From positions 1,279,031 through 1,343,030 of the forward strand of contig NZ_LQCI01000034.1 of assembly GCF_001613935.1 (NCBI RefSeq): a stretch of DNA of 64,000 nt, written 5' to 3'. Positions 51,418 through 59,248 of the stretch are shown piece by piece. A program made the position numbers and the translations under genes. The DNA is from Amycolatopsis regifaucium (GTDB lineage: Bacteria; Actinomycetota; Actinomycetes; Mycobacteriales; Pseudonocardiaceae). Each line of letters starts with the position of its first letter. The first letter of the stretch is position 1. Below the pieces are notes generated by a model, which worked only from the letters and a program-made list of their open reading frames with translations, had not been told where the DNA came from and made no database searches.

Positions 51418-52407
51418 ATGACCACGACCCTGGATTCCAGGGCGGTCGGTTCCCCTTCCGCGTCCACCCGGACGCGGAAGGGGAACGCAGCGCGCCGCCG
51501 TCGCACCGTCTTCTATTTCATCGCCCCGGCGATGCTCGGGTTCCTGATCTTCTTCGGGTACCCGCTGATCGCCACGGTGTACTACTCCTTCACCCGTTAC
51601 GACCTGATCAACGCGCCGGAATTCATCGGCTTCGACAACTACATCCGGATGTTCACCAGCGAGCAGCTGGTCGGCACCGCCGCGTACAACACGCTGTGGC
51701 TGGTGATCGTCCTGACGTTCTGCCGGGTGGTGTTCGCCCTCGGCGTGGCGTCGATCATCTCCCGGCTGAAGTCGGGCATCGGCCTGGTGCGGACGCTCTG
51801 CTATCTGCCGTCGCTGGCTCCGCCCGCCGCGGCGACCCTGGCGTTCGTGTTCCTGTTCAACCCGGAATACGGGCCCGTCAACGCGTTCTTGCGCGTGGTC
51901 GGCGTCGACGGCGGACTGTGGTTCAACGACCCGGCGATGTCGAAGCCCGCGCTGACCCTGCTGGTGATGTGGGGTTCGGGCGAGCTGATGATCATCATCC
52001 TGGCGGCACTGCTCGACGTGCCGCAGGAACAGTACGAAGCCGCTCAGCTCGACGGCGCCGGGCCGGTCCGCCGGTTCTGGCACGTCACGCTCCCGTCGAT
52101 CTCGCCGGTGCTGCTGTTCGGCATCGTCAACTCGATGATCTTCGCGCTGCAGTTCTTCACGCAGGCGATCGTCGCGGGTTCGGCGGCCGCGGGCGCGGCC
52201 GACGTCGCGGGCAACACGAAATTCATCGGCGCACCACAGAACTCGACGCTGACCTATCCGGTCTGGCTGTACGTGCAGGGTTTCCGGTACTTCAACATGG
52301 GCTACGCGGCCGCGATGGCGGTCCTGCTGTTCATCGTTTCGGCCGGCTTCACCTGGATTCTCGTGCGGCAGCTTCGCAAGACCCAGCACCAGGAGGAAGG
52401 CGGATGA
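51418..52407 (+). CDS. carbohydrate ABC transporter permease 1 (MalF type)
   Basis: A 329-residue permease with an N-terminal cytoplasmic tail and six membrane helices. The EAA loop that contacts the ATPase reads EAAQLDGAGPVRRFWHVTLP. FFGYPLIATVYYSFTRYDL in the first helix region is typical of family 1 sugar permeases. The gene begins five bases after the binding-protein stop and overlaps permease 2 by four bases. Confidence 0.94.
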   Translation: MTTTLDSRAVGSPSASTRTRKGNAARRRRTVFYFIAPAMLGFLIFFGYPLIATVYYSFTRYDLINAPEFIGFDNYIRMFTSEQLVGTAAYNTLWLVIVLTFCRVVFALGVASIISRLKSGIGLVRTLCYLPSLAPPAAATLAFVFLFNPEYGPVNAFLRVVGVDGGLWFNDPAMSKPALTLLVMWGSGELMIIILAALLDVPQEQYEAAQLDGAGPVRRFWHVTLPSISPVLLFGIVNSMIFALQFFTQAIVAGSAAAGAADVAGNTKFIGAPQNSTLTYPVWLYVQGFRYFNMGYAAAMAVLLFIVSAGFTWILVRQLRKTQHQEEGG

Positions 52408-53297
52408 TCACGCTTTCGGAGACCCGCAGACGGGCACCGGTGACCGAACCGCCGCGGGTGCGGGTGCGGCGTCAATGGGACAAGAAGCTGTACTGGATCG
52501 CGACGCACAGCCTCGGCATCGCGATGGGCGTGATCTTCATGCTGCCCATCCTGTTCGTGTTCCTCACCGCGGTGATGTCCAGCGACCAGGCGCTTTCGTC
52601 GAATTTCTGGCCGAAGGAGTGGCACTTCGAGAACTTCATCGAGGTGTTCGAAAAGGCGCCGCTGCTGCAGTACTTCGGCAACAGCATGCTGTATTCGACG
52701 CTGGCCACCCTCGGGGCGCTGATCTCGGCGATCCCGGCGGCGTACGCGTTGTCGAAATTGAAGTTCCGCGGACAGAACCTGTTCTTCATGCTGACCGTGG
52801 CCGCGATGATGCTGCCGCCGCAGGTCACCGTCGTGCCGCTGTACGACCTGTGGGTGCGGCTCGGGTTCACCGGGACGCTGGTCCCGCTGATCGTGCCGTA
52901 CTTCTTCTTCGACGCGTTCTCGATCTTCCTGCTGCGGCAGTTCTTCCTCACCATTCCGAAGGACTACCTGGAGGCGGCGAAGATCGACGGCTGCAACGAG
53001 TTCCAGGCGATGGTCAAGGTACTGATCCCGATGGCGAAACCGGGTATCGCGGCGACGGCGATGTTCTGCTTCCTGTTCACCTGGAACGACTACTTCGGTC
53101 CGTTGCTCTACACCGGTGAGACCCGGGACAGCTGGCCGCTTTCGCTGGCCATCGCGTCGTTCCGCGGGATGCACCACGTGGAATGGAACCTCACCATGGC
53201 GGCCACCGCGCTGATCATGCTGCCGGTGATCGTGCTGTTCGTGTTCGCGCAGAAGTCCTTCGTCAAGGGCATCACATTCACAGGGGTCAAGGGATGA
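52404..53297 (+). CDS. carbohydrate ABC transporter permease 2 (MalG type)
   Basis: A 297-residue permease with six helices. The EAA loop is EAAKIDGCNEFQAMVKVLIP, preceded by FFLTIPKDYL as in MalG-like proteins. It pairs with permease 1 to form the channel. ATG 52404 overlaps the upstream stop and has AGGAGGAAGG just upstream; its own stop overlaps the GH4 gene, so import and breakdown genes are coupled. Confidence 0.94.
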   Translation: MITLSETRRRAPVTEPPRVRVRRQWDKKLYWIATHSLGIAMGVIFMLPILFVFLTAVMSSDQALSSNFWPKEWHFENFIEVFEKAPLLQYFGNSMLYSTLATLGALISAIPAAYALSKLKFRGQNLFFMLTVAAMMLPPQVTVVPLYDLWVRLGFTGTLVPLIVPYFFFDAFSIFLLRQFFLTIPKDYLEAAKIDGCNEFQAMVKVLIPMAKPGIAATAMFCFLFTWNDYFGPLLYTGETRDSWPLSLAIASFRGMHHVEWNLTMAATALIMLPVIVLFVFAQKSFVKGITFTGVKG

Positions 53298-54559
53298 AAC
53301 TGGCAGTCGTCGGTGGTGGGTCCACCTACACACCCGAGCTGATCGACGGGATCGCCGGACGGCGGTCCACTTTGGACGTCGACGAGATCGTGCTGATCGA
53401 TCCGGACGCCTACCGGGTCGAGGCGGTCGGTGATTTCAGCAACCGGTTGCTGAGCCACGCCGGACATCCGGCGCGGGTCCGGACCACCGCCAATCTCGAA
53501 GAAGGCGTCGAGGGCGCCTCGGCGGTGCTGATCCAGTTGCGGGTCGGCGGGCAGCGCGCGCGGCGCGGGGACGAGACCTTCCCGCACGCCTGCGGCTGTG
53601 TCGGGCAGGAGACCACGGGAGCTGGAGGCCTCGCGAAGGCGTTGCGCACCGTGCCGGTGGTGCTCGACATCGCCGACAGGGTAAGGAAAATCGCCGGAGA
53701 CGACACCTGGATCGTCAACTTCACCAACCCGGTCGGCATCGTCACGCGCGCGCTGCTGAACGAGGGGCACCGCGCCGTCGGGCTGTGCAACGTCGCGATC
53801 CACCTCCAGCGGACGTTCGCACATCTGCTCGGCGCCGGGGTCGACGACGTCAAACTCGTGCACACCGGCCTCAACCACCTGAGCTGGGAACGCCAGGTGC
53901 TCGTCAACGGCGAAGACCGGCTGCCGGAGTTGCTCGCGGAACACGCGGAGTTCCTCGGTGAGCACGTCACCGCGCCGGTGGAATGGATGCGGCGGATGAA
54001 CGTCGTGCCGTCGTACTACCTGAAGTACTACTACGGGCACGACGAGCAGGTCATGAAGCAGCGCACCGAGCGGCCGCGCGCGGACGTCGTCAGCGACGTC
54101 GAGGAGGAACTGCTCAAGGTGTACCTCGACCCGGAGGTGGTGACCAAGCCGGAGCAGCTGGAAAAGCGGGGCGGTGCCTACTATTCCGAGGCCGCGGTGC
54201 AGCTCGTGCACGCGCTCACCTCGGGCGGGCCCGCGGAGGAGCATGTCGTCAACGTCCGCAACGAAGGGACGTTCGACTTCCTGCCGGACGACGCCGTCAT
54301 CGAGGTTCCGTCCCTTGTGGACGCCAAGGGGCCGCGGCCGATCCCGCAGCAGCCGGTGGAACAGCGATTCGCCGGGCTCATCGCCGGGGTGACCGCCTAC
54401 GAGCAGCTCGCGCTGGAAGCGGCCATCAAGGGCGGGCGGGACCGGGTGGCCGACGCGCTGCTCGCGCATCCGCTGGTCGGCCAGTACAGCAAGGCGGACC
54501 AGCTCGCGGACACGCTGGTGCAGATCAATCGCCAGTTCCTGCCGTGGGCGGGGGCATGA
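53294..54559 (+). CDS. family 4 glycoside hydrolase, 6-phospho-beta-glucosidase type
   Basis: A 421-residue GH4 enzyme, which uses NAD+ and a divalent metal in an oxidation-elimination mechanism. Visible: the N-terminal dinucleotide motif VVGGGSTYTPEL, NFTNPVGIVT, the metal-ligand region LCNVAIH with its Cys, and the second ligand His in TGLNHLSW, a motif of 6-phospho-beta-glucosidases. It would split 6-phospho-beta-glycosides. Since the transporter is ABC-type and not PTS, the substrate must be phosphorylated inside the cell, perhaps by the kinase encoded next. Start and stop both overlap neighbours by four bases. Confidence 0.92.
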   Translation: MKLAVVGGGSTYTPELIDGIAGRRSTLDVDEIVLIDPDAYRVEAVGDFSNRLLSHAGHPARVRTTANLEEGVEGASAVLIQLRVGGQRARRGDETFPHACGCVGQETTGAGGLAKALRTVPVVLDIADRVRKIAGDDTWIVNFTNPVGIVTRALLNEGHRAVGLCNVAIHLQRTFAHLLGAGVDDVKLVHTGLNHLSWERQVLVNGEDRLPELLAEHAEFLGEHVTAPVEWMRRMNVVPSYYLKYYYGHDEQVMKQRTERPRADVVSDVEEELLKVYLDPEVVTKPEQLEKRGGAYYSEAAVQLVHALTSGGPAEEHVVNVRNEGTFDFLPDDAVIEVPSLVDAKGPRPIPQQPVEQRFAGLIAGVTAYEQLALEAAIKGGRDRVADALLAHPLVGQYSKADQLADTLVQINRQFLPWAGA

Positions 54560-55548
54560 CGGCCGGCCCGACCGACGTCGTCGTCGCGATCGACGGGGGC
54601 AACAGCAAGACCGACGTCCTGATCGTCTCCCGGGACGGGCGGGTGCTCGGGCAGTCGCGAGGACCGGGCGCGTCCCCCCAGAACATCGGGGTCGACGCGA
54701 GCGTCCGCGCGCTGGAGAAGCTGGTGTTGGAGGCCCTTCGCGGGGCAGGGCTTCCCGACGAGCGTCCGTTCGCGACGCATACGTCGGCCTACCTCGCGGG
54801 ACTGGACTTCCCTCAGGAGGAAGCGATCCTGCACGCGGCGCTGGCCGTGCGCGGCTGGAGCGACACGCTGATCGTCGGCAACGACACGCTCGCGCTCCTG
54901 CGCGCGGGCAGTTCCGACGGGACCGGTGTGGCGGTCGTGTGTGGTGCCGGGATCAACGGCGCCGGGGTCAGCGCCGACGGCCGCGAGCACCGGTTTCCCG
55001 CACTGGGCAAGATCTCCGGCGACTGGGGCGGTGGCTACCGGCTGGGCGAGGAAGCGCTGTGGTGGGCCGTCCGCTCCGAGGACGGGAGGGGCCCGGGTAC
55101 GGCCCTGCAGACCGCCGTCGCCGCGCATTTCCAGGCCTCGTCGGTGCTGGAAGTGGTGCAGCGCCTGCATTTCGAGGAGCTGCACACCGATGCGATCCAC
55201 GGTCTGTGCCCGCTGCTGTTCGCCGTCGCGGCGGGCGGCGACGAGGTGGCGCAGGACGTGGTCGACCGGTTTGTCGAAGAGGTGGCCCTGCTGGTCGCGG
55301 TCATCCTGCGGCGGCTCGAACTGACCGAGGAGGCACCGGAGGTCATCCTCGGCGGGGGAGTGCTGACCGGGGTCGGCGCGCAGGTGATCGCGGAGATCGA
55401 GCGGCGGTGCCTGAAGGTGGCGCCACGCGCCGCGATCCGCGTCGTCGACGTCGCCCCCGTGGTCGGCGCGGCACTGTTCGCCCTGGACACCATCGGTGCG
55501 GCCGACACGGCCAAGGCCGCGCTGAAGGCCGCGACCAAACGGGTCTGA
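54556..55548 (+). CDS. BadF/BadG-type sugar kinase (N-acetylglucosamine kinase-like)
   Basis: A 330-residue ASKHA-fold kinase. Phosphate-1 motif AIDGGNSKTDVLI (about 11-23), phosphate-2 region VVCGAGINGAGV, then ISGDWGGGYRLGEEALWWAVR, typical of the BadF/BadG/BcrA/BcrD family that includes GlcNAc and glucosamine kinases. As last gene of the importer operon it probably phosphorylates the incoming sugar or one released from it. The order of kinase and GH4 action cannot be settled from sequence. A family B hairpin follows the stop. Confidence 0.88.
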   Translation: MTAGPTDVVVAIDGGNSKTDVLIVSRDGRVLGQSRGPGASPQNIGVDASVRALEKLVLEALRGAGLPDERPFATHTSAYLAGLDFPQEEAILHAALAVRGWSDTLIVGNDTLALLRAGSSDGTGVAVVCGAGINGAGVSADGREHRFPALGKISGDWGGGYRLGEEALWWAVRSEDGRGPGTALQTAVAAHFQASSVLEVVQRLHFEELHTDAIHGLCPLLFAVAAGGDEVAQDVVDRFVEEVALLVAVILRRLELTEEAPEVILGGGVLTGVGAQVIAEIERRCLKVAPRAAIRVVDVAPVVGAALFALDTIGAADTAKAALKAATKRV

Positions 55549-55551
55549 ATG

Positions 55552-55604
55552 TCCGTGAAGGCCTCCTTCCCTACTCTCAAGGTAGGGAAGGAGGCCTTCA
55601 CGGA
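55552..55604. repeat. family B palindrome, copy B4, bidirectional terminator
   Basis: Perfect 23-bp arms at 55552-55574 (TCCGTGAAGGCCTCCTTCCC at its outer end) and 55582-55604 with a seven-base loop. It fills the 64-base gap between the convergent stops of the BadF kinase and the AHSA1 gene. Confidence 0.9.
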
Positions 55605-55612
55605 CTATCGGC

Positions 55613-56137
55613 TCAGGAAGCGGCGGGGACGAGCGGTTCGTCCGTCTCCAGCAGCGACTTGAGGTCCGACAGGATCCACGGCCAGCCACCACCGGCGTTC
55701 TCGCCCGGTCCGGCGTTGATGTCCTCCTGCGAGCCGTTGACCAGCGCGGCCGTCGCGGGCGCGTCGGTGACGTCGTGGGTGACGGTCAGGCGAGTGCCCG
55801 CGGTCTTCGTCTCTTCGATCTCATAGGTGATCTTGGTGTGCGGCTCCTTGGCAAAGGACGGGTCCATCAGCAGCTTCCAGGTGATGACCAGCTTGCGCGG
55901 TGGATCGACCTCGAGGACTTCGCCTTCGACGAGGTCGTTCGTGAACCCGGCTTGGACGTAATCCGGTGTGGGGTGGGTGGCGTGCTTGCCACCCGGCCGC
56001 AGGTCGTAGTCGACGAGCCCGGTGTAACCGTATTTCCGCGACCATTCGGGCTTCGTGATGGCGTCCCAGATCTTCTCCGGCGTGGCCTTGATGTAGACGC
56101 GGTAGACCTGAGTGGCGGCAGCGGTGGTTTCGGTCAT
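55613..56137 (-). CDS. SRPBCC/AHSA1-family protein
   Basis: A 174-residue START-like domain protein: YRVYIKATPEKIWDAIT at the start, DLRPGGKH and EGEVLEVDPPRKLVITWK in the middle, AGTRLTVTHDV near the end, the usual AHSA1 pattern. These bind small hydrophobic ligands; the precise role is unknown. ATG 56137 has GAGGAG about six bases upstream and overlaps the arsR stop by four bases (ATGA). ArsR-AHSA1 pairs are a common operon arrangement. Confidence 0.9.
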   Translation of the reverse strand: MTETTAAATQVYRVYIKATPEKIWDAITKPEWSRKYGYTGLVDYDLRPGGKHATHPTPDYVQAGFTNDLVEGEVLEVDPPRKLVITWKLLMDPSFAKEPHTKITYEIEETKTAGTRLTVTHDVTDAPATAALVNGSQEDINAGPGENAGGGWPWILSDLKSLLETDEPLVPAAS

Positions 56138-56469
56138 GATGGCTCCTCGGCTTCGGGCGATTCGAGTTCGGCTTTGAGATCGAGCAACGCGGTCACGGTG
56201 CGCTCGGTGAACTTGTCGATCCACCGGTCGTGGATCTGCCGGATCGGTACCGGGTTGAGGAAGTGCTTCTTCTCCCGGCCCTCCTTGCGCGTGATGACAA
56301 GTCCGGCTTCTTCCAGCAGTTTCAGATGCTTCATCACGCCGAACCGGCTCATGTCCACTTCGGACTCGAGTTCGGTCAGCGTGCGGCCGTCCCGCGCGAA
56401 CAGCTGGTCGAGCAGGAACCGGCGGGTCGGATCCGCCAGGGCCTTGAAAACCAGGTCGTCGTCGGGCAC
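56134..56469 (-). CDS. ArsR-family transcriptional regulator
   Basis: A 111-residue winged-helix repressor: LVFKALADPTRRFLLDQLF, LTELESEVDMSRFGVMKHLKLLEEAGLV, TRKEGREKKHFLNP. This is the ArsR type paired with AHSA1 genes and lacks metal-binding cysteines. The start is set at GTG 56469, not at the in-frame TTG at 56505, because that TTG is part of a TTGACA -35 box: TATTCT follows after 18 bases and the GTG stands six bases beyond it. The message is thus leaderless, with a palindromic operator between the promoter boxes. Confidence 0.88.
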   Translation of the reverse strand: MPDDDLVFKALADPTRRFLLDQLFARDGRTLTELESEVDMSRFGVMKHLKLLEEAGLVITRKEGREKKHFLNPVPIRQIHDRWIDKFTERTVTALLDLKAELESPEAEEPS

Positions 56470-56475
56470 GTCGAA

Positions 56476-56505
56476 AGAATAGGTGACCAAAAGGTCACGT
56501 GTCAA
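56476..56505 (-). promoter_or_regulatory. arsR promoter with operator in the spacer
   Basis: On the minus strand: TTGACA (56505-56500), an 18-base spacer, TATTCT (56481-56476), and GTG six bases later. The spacer holds GTGACC-N4-GGTCAC (56483-56498), a perfect palindrome placed to block polymerase, so ArsR probably represses itself and the AHSA1 gene. Confidence 0.8.
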
Positions 56506-56538
56506 CCGGAACTTTCCGTGAAGCGCGCGAAGGCCGCG

Positions 56539-57906
56539 CTACAAGAGCGCGCCCAGCGGCAGGATGAGCGCGATCGCGACCACGGAGATGATCGTCTCCA
56601 TGATCGACCAGCTCTTCAGCGTCTGGCCGACCGAAAGCCCGAAGTACTCCTTGACCAGCCAGAAACCGGCGTCGTTGACATGCGAGAAGAACAGCGACCC
56701 GGCACCGATCGCCAGCACCAGCAGTGCGCTGTGCGACGGGTCCATCGTCGCCGCGAGCGGCGCCACGATGCCTGCCGCGGACACGGTCGCGACCGTCGCG
56801 GAACCGGTGGCGAGCCGGATCGCGACCGCGACCAGCCAGCCGAGCAGCAGCGGCGAGAGGTTCGCGCCGGTCGCCAGTCCGGTGATGACGTTGCCGACCC
56901 CGGCGTCGACGAGGGTCTGCTTGAATCCGCCGCCCGCGCCGACGATGAGCAGGATCCCCGCGATCGGCGGGAGCGAGTCGCCGATGGTGGACGACAGCTT
57001 GCCCCGGGTGAAGCCGGCGGCCCGGCCGAGGGTGAGCATGCCGAGCAGGACGGCGGCGAGCAGGGCCACCAGCGGGTCGCCGATGAAGTCGAGCACGCGA
57101 CGGACGTGGTTCTCCTTCTCCAGCAGGATGTCGGCGAGTGCCTTGCCCATCATCAGCACGACCGGCAGCAGCACGGTCGACAGCGTCGCCAGGAAGCCGG
57201 GACGGCGTCCGTCCGAAGAGGACGATTCCGGGACGAGCCGTTCGGGTGCGACGGCGTCCGGCACCATTTTCGCGGCCAGCCTGCCGAACAGCGGTCCGGC
57301 GATGATCACCGTCGGGATCGCGACGAGCAGGCCGAAGGCCAGGGTGAGGCCGACGTTCGCGTTCAGCGCGCCCGCGGCGGCGAGCGGACCGGGGTGCGGC
57401 GGGACGAGGCCGTGCAGCACCGAAAGCCCGGCGAGGGCCGGAATGCCCAGCAGCAGCAACGGTTTCCCGGTGCGCCTGGCGACCAGCAGGATCACCGGGA
57501 TCAGCATGACCAGGCCGATCTCGAAGAACATCGGCAGCCCGATCAGCGCGGCGACCAGCGCCATCGCCCACGGCAGGGTGCGGTCACCCGCGCGGCGCAG
57601 GATGGTGTCGACGATCTGGTCCGCGCCGCCGGAGTCGGCGAGCAGTTTGCCGAGCATCGCGCCGAGCGCGATCAGCACGCCGACCGAGGCGACGGTGGAG
57701 CCGACGCCGGAGCTGAAGCTCTTGATCAGCTTGTCCACCGGCATGCCGCCGACGAGCCCGAGTGCGCCGGAGCCGAGGATCAGGGCCAGGAACGGATGCA
57801 GTTTCGCCTTGGTGATGAGAACGACGATCACGGCGATGGCGAGCACCGTCGCGCCGATGAGGCGGGTGTCGTGTCCGGTCCAGGCGGCGGCGAGAGTGGT
57901 GGTCAT
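56539..57906 (-). CDS. gntP: gluconate:H+ symporter, GntP family
   Basis: A 455-residue transporter with about 12 to 14 helices. GntP family patterns include KLHPFLALILGSGALGLVGG, GLVPPHPGPLAAAG, and RLATGSATVATVSAAGI near the C-terminal third. It takes up gluconate by proton symport. ATG 57906 overlaps the gluconokinase stop (ATGA), and GntR at 58501 is divergent, giving a complete gluconate unit. A short AGCGCG/CGCGCT hairpin at the stop may end the transcript. Confidence 0.94.
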   Translation of the reverse strand: MTTTLAAAWTGHDTRLIGATVLAIAVIVVLITKAKLHPFLALILGSGALGLVGGMPVDKLIKSFSSGVGSTVASVGVLIALGAMLGKLLADSGGADQIVDTILRRAGDRTLPWAMALVAALIGLPMFFEIGLVMLIPVILLVARRTGKPLLLLGIPALAGLSVLHGLVPPHPGPLAAAGALNANVGLTLAFGLLVAIPTVIIAGPLFGRLAAKMVPDAVAPERLVPESSSSDGRRPGFLATLSTVLLPVVLMMGKALADILLEKENHVRRVLDFIGDPLVALLAAVLLGMLTLGRAAGFTRGKLSSTIGDSLPPIAGILLIVGAGGGFKQTLVDAGVGNVITGLATGANLSPLLLGWLVAVAIRLATGSATVATVSAAGIVAPLAATMDPSHSALLVLAIGAGSLFFSHVNDAGFWLVKEYFGLSVGQTLKSWSIMETIISVVAIALILPLGALL

Positions 57907-58397
57907 CAGCGGTCCTCGAAAGCGGAAAGGGCGGTGTCGACGATCTCTTCCGGCTTCTTCGCGATGTCGGCGACGAGGCCGAATTCGTCCGGCCGCAGCG
58001 GTTCGAGGTCGGCGAGCTGGGAGTCCAAAAGGGACACCGGCATGAAATGCCCGGAGCGGGTCTTCATCCGGTCCGCGAGCAGCTCGCGGTCACCGTGGAG
58101 ATGAAGGAACCAGACGTTCCCGCCGCCGCGCAGGATGTCGCGGTAGCGATACTTGAGAGCGGAAGAGGTCACGACGCCGCCGGAGGACTGGTGGTCGGCG
58201 ATCCAGGCGGCGATGGCTTCGAGCCAGGGTTGCCGGTCTTCGTCGTTCAGTGGGTGGCCGGAGCTCATCTTGTCGATGTTCGCCTTCGGATGGAACGTGT
58301 CCGCTTCGGCGTAGTCGACGCCCAGGCGCTCGGCGAGTGCCGTGCCCACGGTCGTCTTGCCCGAGCCGGAAACGCCCATCACCACGATGACGGTCAT
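57906..58397 (-). CDS. gntK: gluconokinase
   Basis: A 163-residue P-loop kinase of the GntK family, making 6-phosphogluconate from gluconate and ATP. Visible: Walker A GVSGSGKTT (8-16), the substrate-region AEADTFHPKANIDKMSSGHPLNDEDRQPW (quoted in part: ADTFHP and NDEDRQPW), CSALKYRYRD-type SALKYRYRD, and SGHFMPVSLLDSQ. GGGAGG lies five bases before ATG 58397. It precedes and overlaps gntP. Confidence 0.95.
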   Translation of the reverse strand: MTVIVVMGVSGSGKTTVGTALAERLGVDYAEADTFHPKANIDKMSSGHPLNDEDRQPWLEAIAAWIADHQSSGGVVTSSALKYRYRDILRGGGNVWFLHLHGDRELLADRMKTRSGHFMPVSLLDSQLADLEPLRPDEFGLVADIAKKPEEIVDTALSAFEDR

Positions 58398-58440
58398 CCG
58401 TACCTCCCACGTCGTTGTAGCCGGGACGAGTACAGCTCAA

Positions 58441-58474
58441 AAGTACTACTTAAGCAATATGAAGTACTACTTAA
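58441..58474. promoter_or_regulatory. two direct-repeat GntR operators
   Basis: AAGTACTACTTAA occurs twice, at 58441-58453 and 58462-58474, spaced 21 bases, two helical turns. Each contains the near-palindrome AAGTACTACTT. They sit between the divergent gntK and gntR starts. TAGGGT (58489-58494) six bases before GTG 58501 is the likely -10 of gntR. Confidence 0.75.
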
Positions 58475-58500
58475 TCGAATCAGAACGCTAGGGTGCCCTG

Positions 58501-59196
58501 GTGGCCAAGGACAGGCATGCCGAAATGCTCGACGCGCTCGGCTCCGCGATCGCGAACGGAGAGGTTCCGCCGGGTGCGGTACTGCGCTCCGACGAGCTCC
58601 AGGAGCGGTTCGGCGCCTCCCGCACGGTGGCGCGTGAGGTCGTCCGCGTGCTGGAGACGATGTGCCTGACCAGCAGCAAACGCCGGGTCGGGGTGATCGT
58701 GCGTGAGCCGGGGGAGTGGAACCACTACGACCCGAGGCTGATCCGCTGGCAGCTCGACGGCGCCGAGCGGAAGACCGCGCTGCGCACGCTGACCGAGTTG
58801 CGCTCCGCCGTCGAGCCCAGCGCCGCCCGCTTCGCCGCGCTGCGGGCGACACCGGAAGAGGGCGGCCGCCTGCGCGCGCTGGCCAGGCGACTGGAAGAGA
58901 CCGCTCACCAGCGTGATCTCGTGACCTTCCTCGGCCACGACGTCGCTTTCCACGACCTGCTGCTGGCCGCTTCACGGAACCCGATGTTCGCGCAGCTTTC
59001 CGCGGTCGTCGCCGAAGTGCTCGCCGGGCGCACCGGGCACGGGCTGATGCCGGAGGAACCGCAGCCCGAGGCCGTCGCACTGCACGTCGAGGTCGCGGCC
59101 GCCGTCGACGCCGGTGACCCTGACCGGGCCGAACGCGCGATGCGGGACATCGTCAGCCAGGCACGTGACGAGATGGCCGTCCTCCTGGACGGATGA
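58501..59196 (+). CDS. gntR: GntR-family (FadR subfamily) regulator of gluconate genes
   Basis: A 231-residue regulator: N-terminal winged helix (LGSAIANGEVPPGAVL, LQERFGASRTVAREVVRVLE, about 10-75) and a C-terminal FCD helical domain (LTELRSAVEPSAARFAA, FLGHDVAFHDLLLAASRNPM with metal-binding His). It is divergent from gntK-gntP and lies beside two AAGTACTACTTAA sites, so it very likely represses them until gluconate or a phosphate ester binds. The GTG start has no ribosome site; TAGGGT six bases upstream suggests a leaderless message. Confidence 0.9.
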   Translation: MAKDRHAEMLDALGSAIANGEVPPGAVLRSDELQERFGASRTVAREVVRVLETMCLTSSKRRVGVIVREPGEWNHYDPRLIRWQLDGAERKTALRTLTELRSAVEPSAARFAALRATPEEGGRLRALARRLEETAHQRDLVTFLGHDVAFHDLLLAASRNPMFAQLSAVVAEVLAGRTGHGLMPEEPQPEAVALHVEVAAAVDAGDPDRAERAMRDIVSQARDEMAVLLDG

Positions 59197-59248
59197 TCTT
59201 CGAGTAACCTCTGCAGGTCTTCGAGGGAACTGCATGCAGGGGGCGACG

